A DNA stretch of 64,000 nucleotides, taken from the NCBI RefSeq assembly GCF_007858475.1, contig NZ_VIGX01000004.1:274806-338805 (forward strand). The letters are read 5' to 3'. This stretch comes from Tsukamurella conjunctivitidis (lineage in GTDB: Bacteria; Actinomycetota; Actinomycetes; Mycobacteriales; Mycobacteriaceae). The notes beneath the pieces were generated by a model. It was not told the DNA's origin and did not search any database. It worked only from the letters and a program-made list of their open reading frames with translations. The translations under genes were made by a program, and so were the position numbers. This document shows, one piece after another, positions 25,231 through 34,478 of the stretch. Position 1 is the first letter of the stretch; each line of letters begins with the position of its first letter.

Positions 25231-26868
25231 TCAGCGGAACCGATGGCGCCAGACGTGTCCGTCGGGGAGGGGTTCGTCCGGCGGAGTGGTCCAGAACGCG
25301 GACGTGAGGTCGTAGCCGTCGTGCACTCGCGCGGCGCGCCCGGGCCAGCGTTCGGCCGTCCATTCCGGCTCGTTGTGCATCGAATCGATGCCTGCGCGGA
25401 CACCGCCCTCCAACTCGAAGTGCAGGTGCCGGGCCGCTTCCCGCGCGGGAGCGGCGCCGACGGGGATCCGCTCCCCGGCGTCGACGAGGTCGATGGCGGT
25501 GCGGCGGATCCGGTGGTCGGTCCAGGCGAAGGTCCGACGGTGCGCCCCGGGCGCCAGCAGGTACATCGCGAGCAGCGCGACGACGACGCCGACCAGGGTC
25601 TCGATCAGGCGGTCCCGCATGACCGGGCCCGCGGCGCCGCCCGTGACGCCCGCTCCGCTGGCCAGCAGCGCGACGGGGGTGATCACCACGACCGCCGCCG
25701 CGTAGTTGCGCACGATGAGTATCTCGATGACGAACTGGAGCACGGCGATCACCGCGATCAGCGCGTACCCCTGCGGCGCGAGCGCGTGCAGGCCGGCGAA
25801 GAGCACGAGTCCGAGCGCGGTACCCAGGAATCGGTGCAGTGCCCGCACGGTTCCGTGCACCCGGTTCACGCCGGTCTGCAGGACGACCAGCGCGCTGATA
25901 GCGGCCCAGTGCGGGCGGTCGAAGCCGAGGGCGATACTCAGCGCGCCCGCGGCGAGGCAGGCCACGGCGACGCGGGTCGCGGTGATCGTCGCGTGCGAGG
26001 AAGGGCTCAGCGAACGGCGCAGTCGATAGCCGACCGTCGGTCGCAGCCGCGAGGTGGTCACGGCACGGGTCGGATCGACCTCGGTCTCCGCGTCGTCGGT
26101 CGATGCGGCGGCGAACCGGGCGTTCGCGTCCCGCAGCGCCACGAGCAGCTCGGCGTCGGCGGGCCGGTTCGCCGCGCGGGCGTCGTCCATCGTGGACCAC
26201 GCCGCGACCAGCGCGGACCCGGCGGAGTGGCGGCGCTCTGCCGACCGCGGACCGTCGGAGCCGAGGAAGGCGTCCACCGCGCCGATCGCGCGCGCCGCCG
26301 CCTCACGCTGCGGCGCGGACGGATCGACGAGCGCCCCGGACAGCGAGACGAGCACCGAACTCACGACGCCGAGCGCCGCGCCGACCACGAGCATCGCCGG
26401 ATCGGCGCCGGACTCCACCGCGATCAGCGCGCCCGACCCCACGATCGCGAAGAACAGGGCGCCGGGTGGGCCGAGCCGCAGCGCGTCGACGACGTACACC
26501 GCCGCTACCGCCGGGATCACGGTCATCAGGACCGCGCAGATCTTGAGTGCGACCCCGCCCGACGGCACCGCCCAGCCGATCATCGCGCCGACGGCGACAC
26601 AGACCAGCAGTGCCGAACCCGCGGCCGCGACCACCTGCCCCCGGATCCGGTACGCGCGGCCTTCGCCGTACAGCACCGCGAAGGCGCCGAACGTGGCGAA
26701 CAGCGCGGAGCTCGCGTGCCCCGCTGCGACCAGCGCCGCGCCGGGAATCCCCACCGCCGCCGCAGCCCGCAGGCCGGCCCGCCACCGCCACACGGGCGCA
26801 CCGTCGGCGAAGACGAGGGAGCGCACGCGCGCGACGGAGGGCGGGGGATCGTGGATTGGCTCGCTCAC
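25231..26868 (-). CDS. FUSC family membrane protein (aromatic acid exporter-like)
   Basis: A 545-residue inner-membrane protein with two blocks of hydrophobic helices (about residues 30-180 and 300-450) separated by a soluble domain, the layout of the FUSC/YccS/AaeB family. Repeated elements are visible: FATFGAFAVLYGEG in the first block and ISALVVLQTGVNRVHGTVRA in the second, the latter typical of FUSC. Family members export aromatic acids or are of unknown function. The GTG at 26868 is the start given by the frame; no strong ribosome binding site is seen. Confidence 0.85.
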   Translation of the reverse strand: MSEPIHDPPPSVARVRSLVFADGAPVWRWRAGLRAAAAVGIPGAALVAAGHASSALFATFGAFAVLYGEGRAYRIRGQVVAAAGSALLVCVAVGAMIGWAVPSGGVALKICAVLMTVIPAVAAVYVVDALRLGPPGALFFAIVGSGALIAVESGADPAMLVVGAALGVVSSVLVSLSGALVDPSAPQREAAARAIGAVDAFLGSDGPRSAERRHSAGSALVAAWSTMDDARAANRPADAELLVALRDANARFAAASTDDAETEVDPTRAVTTSRLRPTVGYRLRRSLSPSSHATITATRVAVACLAAGALSIALGFDRPHWAAISALVVLQTGVNRVHGTVRALHRFLGTALGLVLFAGLHALAPQGYALIAVIAVLQFVIEILIVRNYAAAVVVITPVALLASGAGVTGGAAGPVMRDRLIETLVGVVVALLAMYLLAPGAHRRTFAWTDHRIRRTAIDLVDAGERIPVGAAPAREAARHLHFELEGGVRAGIDSMHNEPEWTAERWPGRAARVHDGYDLTSAFWTTPPDEPLPDGHVWRHRFR

Positions 26869-26915
26869 CTTCCCATTTCATCACCGCGGTGCGGGCGGCG
26901 CCTGGGGCGGCCGGG

Positions 26916-27182
26916 TCAGTACACGCTGGGCGGGCTGTTGCTCCCGGGTGGTATCGGTGTTCCGGTCGTCCGGTAGGTCTTGTCGTACTCGGCCCTCCAC
27001 CGCGGCCAGTCGAGATAGGGACGGCCGCCGAGACGTCGGCGGTAACGTCGGTACTGTCCGCGGGCGGAGCGCAACGTGTTGCGCGACTGCCTGGCCGCGC
27101 GGCGAGCCTCGTAGAGCGCGTCCCACTCCTCGCGCTCGGTCAAGGGGCGCGGCGGGTCGGTGAATACGCCTCGGTTCAGCAC
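26916..27182 (-). CDS. Small basic protein of unknown function
   Basis: An 88-residue Arg-rich protein with no recognised domain: an N-terminal LTEREEWDALYEARRAARQS helix, a basic stretch (GQYRRYRRRLGG) and a Pro-rich tail. The GTG at 27180-27182 is preceded by GGGAG at good spacing. A longer form from the ATG at 27227 (103 residues) is possible but lacks a site. It may be exported or bind nucleic acid; nothing decides. It lies between the FUSC gene and tRNA-Arg on the same strand. Confidence 0.5.
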   Translation of the reverse strand: MLNRGVFTDPPRPLTEREEWDALYEARRAARQSRNTLRSARGQYRRYRRRLGGRPYLDWPRWRAEYDKTYRTTGTPIPPGSNSPPSVY

Positions 27183-27468
27183 AGGTCTCCCGGAATGGGC
27201 ACGGTCGAGTTTACAAGTATTCACCATACTGCATTCATAGTACGGTGGCGGTACGACCGATCTGCACGCGTTGGCGCTGACCAAGTCCATCCGATTCGCG
27301 GCCGGCGTGATCGGCATCTGCATGATCCTGCTGGGGCGGATGATCTGGCGGCCCTGGGCCTCGCCCACGTCGCAGACTGTCGAGAATGATCGCTCCACGC
27401 GCACGTGTGCGGTCTACAAGGACTTCGGTGTCGTGCGCGAAACAGTCCGTGTGCGCCGCGGGAGAAAG
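27183..27468. other. Intergenic stretch, no supported gene
   Basis: A 286-bp stretch between the small basic protein and tRNA-Arg. It is less GC-rich around 27210-27250, where TATGGT and similar hexamers on the minus strand could be the promoter of the small protein. An open frame on the plus strand runs on into the tRNA and is not credible beyond it. No repeat or terminator stands out. Confidence 0.5.
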
Positions 27469-27541
27469 TGCCCCCGGCAGGATTCGAACCTGCGGCCTTT
27501 CGCTCCGGAGGCGAACGCTCTATCCCCTGAGCTACGGGGGC
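27469..27541 (-). tRNA. tRNA-Arg (anticodon CCG)
   Basis: A 73-nt cloverleaf on the minus strand. The acceptor GCCCCCG pairs with CGGGGGC and A73 follows. The D arm starts GCTC-AGGGGATA-GAGC, the anticodon loop is CTCCGGA giving CCG, and the T arm is GCAGG-TTCGAAT-CCTGC. The CCA tail is not encoded. It reads CGG codons, frequent in this GC-rich genome. It lies 76 bp from argS in divergent orientation. Confidence 0.97.
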
Positions 27542-27605
27542 GCAGGGCGTAGCAAGGTTAGCGCATAGGGCGGGCCCGGCGGAAACCGGGCGGTCAGGCG
27601 CACCC

Positions 27606-27611
27606 TAGGAT
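27606..27611 (+). promoter_or_regulatory. -10 box (TAGGAT) of a leaderless promoter for argS
   Basis: TAGGAT ends 6 nt before the GTG at 27618, so transcription would begin at the start codon. No ribosome binding site is present. Confidence 0.45.
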
Positions 27612-27617
27612 GGTCTG

Positions 27618-29270
27618 GTGACTCCCGCTGACCTTTCGGAACTCCTGCACGCCACCGCGACCACCGTGCTCACCGAGCGTGGCCTCGACGTCTCCGTGCT
27701 GCCCGATCGCGTCACCGTCGAGCGCCCGCGCAACCCCGAGCACGGCGACTACTCGACCAACGTCGCGATGCAGGTCGCCAAGAAGGCCGGCGTGAACCCG
27801 CGCGACCTCGCCACCTGGCTGGCCGAGGCGCTCGGCAACGCGGACGGCGTGGATGAGGCCACCGTCGCGGGCCCCGGCTTCCTCAACATCCGCCTCGCCG
27901 CGGACGCGCAGAACCAGCTCGTCACGAGCATCCTCGAGCAGGCCGGGGCGTTCGGCCACGGCACCGCCCTCGACGGCGCCCTCATCAATCTCGAGTTCGT
28001 CTCCGCCAACCCGACGGGCCCCGTCCACCTGGGCGGCGCACGCTGGGCGGCGGTGGGCGACAGCCTGGGCCGCGTCCTCGAGGCGCAGGGGGCCGAGGTC
28101 ACGCGCGAGTACTACTTCAACGACCACGGCGCGCAGATCGACCGCTTCGCGCGCTCGCTGGACGCGGCCGCCCGGAACGAGCCGGCCCCCGAGGACGGCT
28201 ACGCGGGCGACTACATCCAGGACATCGCGGCCACCGTCGTCGCGGGCCGCCCCGGTATCCTCGAACTCCCGGAGGCCGACCGCGTCGAGGCCTTCCGCGC
28301 CGACGGCGTCGAGCTCATGTTCGCGCACATCAAGCGGACCCTGCACGAGTTCGGCACGGACTTCGCCGTGTTCACGCACGAGGACGAGATGTTCACCTCG
28401 GGCCTCGTCGAGAGCAGCGTCCAGCAGCTCAAGGACAACGGCAACCTGTACGAGCAGGACGGCGCCTGGTGGCTCAAGGCCACCGACTACGGCGACGACA
28501 AGGACCGCGTCGTCATCAAGTCCGACGGCAACGCCGCCTACATCGCGGGCGACATCGCCTACATCAAGCACAAGTTCGATCGCGGCTTCACCCTCGCGAT
28601 CTACATGCTGGGTGCCGATCACCACGGCTACATCGGCCGGCTCAAGGCGGCCGCCGCCGCGCTCGGCTACGACCCGGCGCAGATCGAGGTGCTCATCGGG
28701 CAGCTCGTGAACCTGGTCAGGGACGGCAAGCCCGTCCGCATGAGCAAGCGGGCCGGCACCGTCATCACCCTCGACGACCTCGTGGAGGCCGTGGGCGTGG
28801 ACGCGGCCCGGTACTCGCTGGTGCGCAGCTCGGTGGACACCTCCATCGACCTCGACCTCGACCTGCTCGCGCAGGCCAGCAACGAGAACCCCGTCTACTA
28901 CGTGCAGTACGCGCACGCTCGCCTGTCCGCGATCGCCCGCTCGGCCGCCGAGCTCGGCATCGCGCCGTCGACGGAGCACCTGGGACTGCTCGACCACGCG
29001 CGCGAGGGCGATCTGGTCCGCACCCTGGGCGAGTTCCCGGCCGTCGCCGCCGGTGCCGCGAATCTGCGTGAGCCGCACCGGATCGCGCGCTACCTCGAGG
29101 AGCTCGCCGGCGCCTACCACCGCTTCTACGGCGAGTGCCGAGTGCTGCCGCTCGGCGACGAGGCCCCGACCGATCTGCACCGTGCCCGCGTGGCGCTGTG
29201 CGCCGCCACCCGCCAGGTGCTCGCGAACGGCCTGGCCCTCGTGGGTGTTTCGGCACCCGACCGGATGTGA
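27618..29270 (+). CDS. argS: Arginyl-tRNA synthetase
   Basis: A class I synthetase of 550 residues that charges tRNA-Arg with arginine in the cytosol. The HIGH-like motif is in [20 protein letters not shown] (residues about 131-150; the HLGG form is usual in mycobacterial ArgS) and the KMSKS equivalent is VRMSKRAGT near 376. The N-terminal Add1 domain and C-terminal anticodon-binding helical domain are both complete. It starts the run argS-lysA-hom-thrC-thrB. A cognate tRNA gene, tRNA-Arg(CCG), is its immediate upstream neighbour. Confidence 0.97.
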   Translation: MTPADLSELLHATATTVLTERGLDVSVLPDRVTVERPRNPEHGDYSTNVAMQVAKKAGVNPRDLATWLAEALGNADGVDEATVAGPGFLNIRLAADAQNQLVTSILEQAGAFGHGTALDGALINLEFVSANPTGPVHLGGARWAAVGDSLGRVLEAQGAEVTREYYFNDHGAQIDRFARSLDAAARNEPAPEDGYAGDYIQDIAATVVAGRPGILELPEADRVEAFRADGVELMFAHIKRTLHEFGTDFAVFTHEDEMFTSGLVESSVQQLKDNGNLYEQDGAWWLKATDYGDDKDRVVIKSDGNAAYIAGDIAYIKHKFDRGFTLAIYMLGADHHGYIGRLKAAAAALGYDPAQIEVLIGQLVNLVRDGKPVRMSKRAGTVITLDDLVEAVGVDAARYSLVRSSVDTSIDLDLDLLAQASNENPVYYVQYAHARLSAIARSAAELGIAPSTEHLGLLDHAREGDLVRTLGEFPAVAAGAANLREPHRIARYLEELAGAYHRFYGECRVLPLGDEAPTDLHRARVALCAATRQVLANGLALVGVSAPDRM

Positions 29271-29283
29271 GAGGCCACCACTC

Positions 29284-30663
29284 GTGAGTGAACTGGATCG
29301 GGCCGTCTGGCCCGCCCACGCGCGCCGGGAGGCCGACGGTGTCGTCTCCGTCGCGGGGGTCCCCGTGGGCGCCTTGGCCGCCGAGTTCGGCACGCCGCTG
29401 TTCGTGATCGACGAGGACGACTTCCGCGCCCGCTGCCGCGGCATGCGCGAGGCCTTCGGCGAGGACGCCGCGGTGCACTACGCCTCGAAGGCCTTCCTCT
29501 CCATGGAGATCGCCCGCTGGGTGCGCGACGAGGGGCTCAACCTCGACGTGTGCAGCGGCGGCGAACTGGCGGTCGCGCTGCGCGCGGGCTTCCCGGCGGA
29601 GCGGATCGCGCTGCACGGCAACAACAAGTCCGTCGCCGAGCTGGACTACGCCGTCGAGTCCCGCATCGGGCACGTCGTGGTCGACTCGCTCTCGGAGATC
29701 GCGCGCCTCGACGCCGTCGCGGGGGAGCGGAACGTCGTACAGGAGGTGCTGATCCGCCTCACGCCGGGCGTCGAGGCGCACACCCACGAGTTCATCTCCA
29801 CCGCGCACGAGGACCAGAAGTTCGGCTTCTCGCTCGCCGCGGCGGGCGATTCCGGTGCGGCTGATGCCGATTCGCCGGCGATGCGGGCCGTCACCGCAGT
29901 CTTCGCGGCCGACAACCTTCGTCTGGTGGGGCTGCACAGCCACATCGGCTCGCAGATCTTCGACGTCAACGGATTCGAGATCGCCGCGCGCCGCGTGCTG
30001 GAGCTGCTGCGCGACGTCGTCGCCCGCTTCGGCGCCGAGAAGACCGCCCAGCTGAGCACGATCGATCTCGGCGGCGGCCTGGGTATCTCGTACACCGCGC
30101 ACGACGACCCGCCGCCCGTCGCGGATCTCGCCGCGAAGCTGCGCCACATCGTCGAGACCGAGTCGGCCGCGCTGGGGCTGCGGACCCCGCACCTCGCGGT
30201 CGAGCCCGGCCGCGCGATCGCCGGCCCGCCCGGGATCACGCTGTACGAGGTGGGCACGATCAAGGACGTCGCGGTCGACTCCGAGGACGTCCGCGGCCAG
30301 GGTTTCCGGCGCTACGTCTCGGTCGACGGCGGCATGAGCGACAACATCCGCACCGCCCTGTACGGCGCGGAGTACACCGCCGTGGTCGCGGACCGCGACC
30401 CGCAGGGCGAGCCCGTGCAGTCGAGGATCGTCGGCAAGCACTGCGAGACCGGCGACATCCTGGTGCGCGACACGCTCACCCCCGGCGACCTCGCGGAGGG
30501 TGATCTCCTCGCCGTCGCCGCGACGGGGGCCTACTGCTATTCGATGTCCAGCCGCTACAACATGCAGCCGCGTCCGGCTGTGGTGGCGGTCAAGGACGGC
30601 GCGGCGCGACTCATCCTGCGCCGGGAGACCGTGGACGACCTGGTGAGCCTGGAGGTGCTCTGA
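29284..30663 (+). CDS. lysA: Diaminopimelate decarboxylase
   Basis: A PLP enzyme of 459 residues that converts meso-diaminopimelate to L-lysine, the last step of the pathway. The PLP lysine is in HYASKAFLS (about residue 70). The phosphate-binding part includes HSHIGSQIF and [10 protein letters not shown], and the substrate region [13 protein letters not shown] lies near 388. The GTG start is 13 nt after the argS stop; the frame is open upstream but overlaps argS. The stop overlaps the hom start by 1 nt (TGATG). Meso-DAP is also the peptidoglycan cross-linker, so this enzyme draws on a shared pool. Confidence 0.97.
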   Translation: MSELDRAVWPAHARREADGVVSVAGVPVGALAAEFGTPLFVIDEDDFRARCRGMREAFGEDAAVHYASKAFLSMEIARWVRDEGLNLDVCSGGELAVALRAGFPAERIALHGNNKSVAELDYAVESRIGHVVVDSLSEIARLDAVAGERNVVQEVLIRLTPGVEAHTHEFISTAHEDQKFGFSLAAAGDSGAADADSPAMRAVTAVFAADNLRLVGLHSHIGSQIFDVNGFEIAARRVLELLRDVVARFGAEKTAQLSTIDLGGGLGISYTAHDDPPPVADLAAKLRHIVETESAALGLRTPHLAVEPGRAIAGPPGITLYEVGTIKDVAVDSEDVRGQGFRRYVSVDGGMSDNIRTALYGAEYTAVVADRDPQGEPVQSRIVGKHCETGDILVRDTLTPGDLAEGDLLAVAATGAYCYSMSSRYNMQPRPAVVAVKDGAARLILRRETVDDLVSLEVL

Positions 30664-31997
30664 TGACTGATTCCGCACAGCAGAGAGAACTGGGCGTCGC
30701 CCTCCTCGGCATGGGCACCGTGGGCACCGAGGTGGCGCGCATCCTCGTCGAGAACGCCGACGACCTCGCGGCCCGCGTGGGCGCGCGGCTCGTCATCCGT
30801 GGGATCGCGGTGCGCGACACCGGCAAGGACCGCGGCCTCAAGGCGCTCGGGCTGAAGAAGACGTTGCTCACCGACGACGCGGAGGCCCTGGTCGGCCGCG
30901 ACGACGTCGACATCGTGGTCGAGGTGATGGGCGGCATCGAGCCCACCCGGTCGCTGATGCTCAGCGCGTTCAAGGCCGGCAAGTCGGTGGTGACCGCCAA
31001 CAAGGCGCTGCTCGCCGAGTACACCGGCCAGCTCGCCGACGCCGCCAACAAGGCGCGCGCCGACCTGTACTTCGAGGCCGCCGTGGCCGGCGCGATCCCC
31101 GTGATCCGCCCGCTGCAGCAGTCCCTCGCGGGCGACAGCGTGGAGCTGGTGGCGGGAATCGTCAACGGCACCACCAACTTCATCCTGTCCAACATGGCGG
31201 AGAAGGGCGAGGCCTACGAGACGGTGCTCGCCGAGGCGGGCCGGCTGGGCTACGCCGAGGCCGACCCGACCGCCGACGTCGAGGGCTACGACGCCGCGTC
31301 CAAGGCCGCGATCCTCGCGTCGATCGCCTTCCACACGCGGGTCAAGGCCGACGACGTGCACCGCGAGGGCATCACCGGAGTCACCGCCGCCGACATCGAG
31401 GCGGCGAAGGCCTTCGACTGCACCATCAAGCTGCTCGCGATCTGCGAGAAGTTCACCGACAAGGCCGGCTCACAGCGGGTGTCGGCCCGGGTCTACCCGG
31501 CGCTGGTGCCGTTCAAGCATCCGCTGGCGAGCGTCGACGGCGCGTACAACGCCGTCTTCGTCGAGGCCGAGAACGCCGGCCGCCTGATGTTCTACGGCGC
31601 CGGTGCGGGCGGCGCGCCCACGGCGTCCGCGGTGATGGGCGACCTGGTCGCGGCGGCCCGCAACAAGGTCGTCTCCGGCCGCGGACCGCGCGACTCGGCG
31701 TACGCGAAGCTGCCCATCGCGCCGATCGGCGAGGTGCTCACCCGCTACTACGTGGCGATGGAGGTCGCGGACCGGCCGGGCGTGCTCAGCGCCGTCGCGA
31801 ACGAGTTCTCCGCGCGGAGCGTCTCCATCAGCACCGTCCGCCAGCAGGCCGACACCCCGGACAAGGGTGCCCGGCTCGTGATCCTCACCCACAAGGCACC
31901 CGACGCGGCCCTGTCGGCCACCGTCGAGGCCCTGAAGAACCTGGACGTGGTGACCGCCGTGTCCTCCGTGCTCCGTCTGGAGGGAACCAATGACTAG
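30663..31997 (+). CDS. hom: Homoserine dehydrogenase
   Basis: A 444-residue NAD(P)-dependent enzyme that reduces aspartate semialdehyde to homoserine for threonine and methionine. It shows the Rossmann motif [14 protein letters not shown] (residues about 14-27), the catalytic-domain signature [19 protein letters not shown], and a C-terminal ACT domain ([20 protein letters not shown], from about 361) through which threonine normally inhibits. It overlaps lysA by 1 nt and thrC by 8 nt, so translation is coupled. Confidence 0.97.
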   Translation: MTDSAQQRELGVALLGMGTVGTEVARILVENADDLAARVGARLVIRGIAVRDTGKDRGLKALGLKKTLLTDDAEALVGRDDVDIVVEVMGGIEPTRSLMLSAFKAGKSVVTANKALLAEYTGQLADAANKARADLYFEAAVAGAIPVIRPLQQSLAGDSVELVAGIVNGTTNFILSNMAEKGEAYETVLAEAGRLGYAEADPTADVEGYDAASKAAILASIAFHTRVKADDVHREGITGVTAADIEAAKAFDCTIKLLAICEKFTDKAGSQRVSARVYPALVPFKHPLASVDGAYNAVFVEAENAGRLMFYGAGAGGAPTASAVMGDLVAAARNKVVSGRGPRDSAYAKLPIAPIGEVLTRYYVAMEVADRPGVLSAVANEFSARSVSISTVRQQADTPDKGARLVILTHKAPDAALSATVEALKNLDVVTAVSSVLRLEGTND

Positions 31998-33078
31998 CGC
32001 CGTGCACCAGCCCTGGCCGGGCCTGATCACCGCGTACCGCGACCGACTGCCCGTGTGCGACACCTGGGCGCCGGGCTGGGCGCCCGTCACCCTGCGCGAG
32101 GGCGCCACCCCGCTGCTGCCCGCCCGGGCGCTCTCCGAGCTCACCGGCTGCGACGTGCACCTCAAGGTCGAGGGCCTCAACCCCACCGGCTCCTTCAAGG
32201 ACCGCGGTATGACGATGGCCGTGACCGAGGCCAAGGCCACCGGCAAGAAGGGCGTGCTGTGCGCGTCCACCGGCAACACCTCCGCCTCGGCGGCCGCGTA
32301 CGCCGCGATCGCCGGCATCGAATGCGCCGTGCTCGTGCCCGCGGGCAAGATCGCCATGGGCAAGCTGGCCCAGGCCGTCATGTACGGCGCGAAGATCATC
32401 GAGGTCGACGGGAACTTCGACGACTGCCTCGAGCTGGCCCGCAAGACCACCGCCACCTTCGACACCATCGCGCTGGTGAACTCCGTGAACCCGGTGCGCA
32501 TCGAGGGCCAGAAGACCGCGGCCTTCGAGATCGTCGACGCGCTCGGCAAGGCCCCCGACGTGCACGCGCTGCCCGTGGGCAACGCCGGCAACATCACCGC
32601 GTACTGGCGCGGCTACAGCGAGTACTTCGCCGACGGCGTGATCAGCAGCCGTCCGCGCATGCTCGGCGTGCAGGCCGCCGGCGCCGCGCCGCTGGTCAAC
32701 GGGGCTCCCGTCAAGGACCCGGAGACCATCGCGACGGCCATCCGGATCGGCAGCCCGGCCTCCTGGAACCAGGCCGTGGCCGCGAAGGACGAGTCGAACG
32801 GCGAGTTCCGCGCCGCCACCGACGAGAAGCTCCTCGAGGCCTACCGCCTGATCGCCAAGACCGAGGGCGTCTTCGTCGAGCCCGCCTCCGCCGCGTCGGT
32901 CGCCGGCCTCCTGGCCGCGACCGCCGACGGCTGGATCGAGAAGGGCTCCACCGTGGTCTGCACGGTGACCGGCAACGGTCTCAAGGACCCCGACACGGCC
33001 CTGAGCAGCCTGCCCGAGATCGCCCGGGTCGGCATCGACCCCGTCGCCGTGGCCTCGGCCATGGGCCTGACGGAGTAA
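31990..33078 (+). CDS. thrC: Threonine synthase
   Basis: A PLP-dependent lyase of 362 residues that turns O-phosphohomoserine into threonine and phosphate. The PLP lysine lies in [11 protein letters not shown] near residue 72, and the phosphate loop is in [12 protein letters not shown] near 198. Length matches the short actinobacterial form. It overlaps the hom end by 8 nt, and thrB begins 9 nt after its stop. Confidence 0.97.
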   Translation: MTSAVHQPWPGLITAYRDRLPVCDTWAPGWAPVTLREGATPLLPARALSELTGCDVHLKVEGLNPTGSFKDRGMTMAVTEAKATGKKGVLCASTGNTSASAAAYAAIAGIECAVLVPAGKIAMGKLAQAVMYGAKIIEVDGNFDDCLELARKTTATFDTIALVNSVNPVRIEGQKTAAFEIVDALGKAPDVHALPVGNAGNITAYWRGYSEYFADGVISSRPRMLGVQAAGAAPLVNGAPVKDPETIATAIRIGSPASWNQAVAAKDESNGEFRAATDEKLLEAYRLIAKTEGVFVEPASAASVAGLLAATADGWIEKGSTVVCTVTGNGLKDPDTALSSLPEIARVGIDPVAVASAMGLTE

Positions 33079-33086
33079 GCGCGGCC

Positions 33087-34097
33087 GTGTCACCCGCTGC
33101 GAACGCGCCCCTCGTCCTGCCCGTCGGCCTGCGGGCCACCGTGACCGTGCCGGCGTCCAGCGCCAACCTCGGCCCCGGTTTCGACACCCTGGGCCTCGCG
33201 CTGGGGCTCTACGACGACGTCACCGTCGAGACCGTGGACCCCGAGGCCGACGGCGACCTGACCGTCGCGATCACGGGGGAGGGCGCCGACGAGGTGCCCA
33301 CCGACGACCGGCACCTCGTGGTCGTCGCGCTGCGCCGCACCCTGGCCCACCTGGGCGTGACCGCGCCCGGACTGCGCCTGACCTGCGTCAACCGCATCCC
33401 GCACTCCCGCGGGCTCGGCTCCTCGGCGGCCGCCGCCGTGGCCGGGATCGCGGCCGCCGCCGCACTGGCCGCCGATGCCGACGCCCCGCGCGGGCTCACG
33501 ACGGACGAGATGGTGCAGTTGGCCTCCGAGTTCGAGGGGCACCCGGACAACGCCTCCGCGAGCGTGCTCGGGGGTGCCGTCGTCGCGTGGACCGTCCCCG
33601 CGGTGCCCGTGCCCGACGTCGCCGGCTACCGCGATCACGCAGCGGCGAGCGCGGCACCGTCGGCCCCCGTGCACTACGGGGCGCGCCGAGTGGACGTGCA
33701 CCCCGACATCCGGGCGTACGCCTTCGTCCCCGACGTGCAGTCCTCGACGTCGGTGACGCGCGGCATGTTGCCCCGCCTGGTGCCGCACGCCGACGCCGCG
33801 TTCAACGCCTCGCGCGCCGCGCTGATGGTGCTCGCGCTCACCGCGCACCCGGACCTGCTCCTGGACGCCACGGAGGACCGGCTGCACCAGCGGTACCGTG
33901 CGGCGTCGATGAAGGAGTCCTTCGCGCTGGTCGAGCGCCTGCGCGCCGCCGGCGTGGCCGCGGCGATCTCCGGCGCCGGGCCCACGGTCCTGGCGCTGAC
34001 GCCGCAGGCACTACCCACTCGGCTCTCGGACGCCGCCGTCGAGGCGGGCTTCACGGTGCGTGAACTGCCCATCGCCGACGGGGTCGCGCGCGGCTGA
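33087..34097 (+). CDS. thrB: Homoserine kinase
   Basis: A GHMP-family kinase of 336 residues that phosphorylates homoserine with ATP, supplying the ThrC substrate. It has PASSANLGPGFDTLGLAL near residue 25, the ATP loop PHSRGLGSSAAAAVAG near 105, and the C-terminal GHMP motif AAISGAGPTVLAL near 291. The GTG at 33087 gives the family length; earlier in-frame starts lie inside thrC. It ends the amino-acid operon, and rho follows after 381 bp with its own promoter. Confidence 0.96.
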   Translation: MSPAANAPLVLPVGLRATVTVPASSANLGPGFDTLGLALGLYDDVTVETVDPEADGDLTVAITGEGADEVPTDDRHLVVVALRRTLAHLGVTAPGLRLTCVNRIPHSRGLGSSAAAAVAGIAAAAALAADADAPRGLTTDEMVQLASEFEGHPDNASASVLGGAVVAWTVPAVPVPDVAGYRDHAAASAAPSAPVHYGARRVDVHPDIRAYAFVPDVQSSTSVTRGMLPRLVPHADAAFNASRAALMVLALTAHPDLLLDATEDRLHQRYRAASMKESFALVERLRAAGVAAAISGAGPTVLALTPQALPTRLSDAAVEAGFTVRELPIADGVARG

Positions 34098-34169
34098 GGT
34101 ACCTGCCTTCCCGCGGACGCCGCACGTGCGCGGGAAGGCGGTGCGGAACCCGAAACACGGGGGCGGTGA

Positions 34170-34198
34170 TTGCCGGGGGCCCGGACCCGCGCTATCAT
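34170..34198 (+). promoter_or_regulatory. Sigma-70-type promoter of rho
   Basis: TTGCCG (34170-34175) and TATCAT (34193-34198) are separated by exactly 17 bp. Initiation is predicted near 34205, giving a leader of about 275 nt before the rho GTG. This is among the best matches to the housekeeping consensus in the window. Confidence 0.6.
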
Positions 34199-34204
34199 GG
34201 CAAA

Positions 34205-34478
34205 AGTGTCCGACGAATGCGCGGACGCTACTTCGGCACTTTGCCATTTCCACGCCCAGCGACCAGCTCCGGACGTGTTGGCGCGCCGGTCTCCACATCA
34301 GGCCGAGACATCTGTGCCCCCGCCGGAAACGCGGGGCCCGGCAGCCGAAGCGCATACAAGCACCTTCGTCATTCGTGCGTCGCCCGCGAAAACACCTGTG
34401 CAACAACACAGGACAGCCCGGCGAGCACGGTAGGCCCCTGCTCTCGCGCTGCGTGAGGAGGGAATTGAAAGGAACTCC
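34205..34478 (+). promoter_or_regulatory. Long structured 5' leader of rho
   Basis: About 275 nt without a credible gene. At its head GTGTCCG and CGGACGC can pair. The flanking TGGCAAA (from 34198) and TTTGCCA form a larger enclosing stem if transcription starts early enough. The middle is C-rich and low in stable structure, the kind of RNA Rho can load on. A GGAGGGAATTGAAAGGAAC tract near 34450 supplies the ribosome binding site. Rho autoregulates through its leader in other bacteria; here that is inference. Reading frames across the leader are open by base composition only. Confidence 0.45.

Noticed and set aside
27271-27552. A plus-strand small protein with a hydrophobic segment
   Set aside because: Its C-terminal half reads through the tRNA-Arg gene (RQDSNLRPFAPEANALS), a classic false translation.
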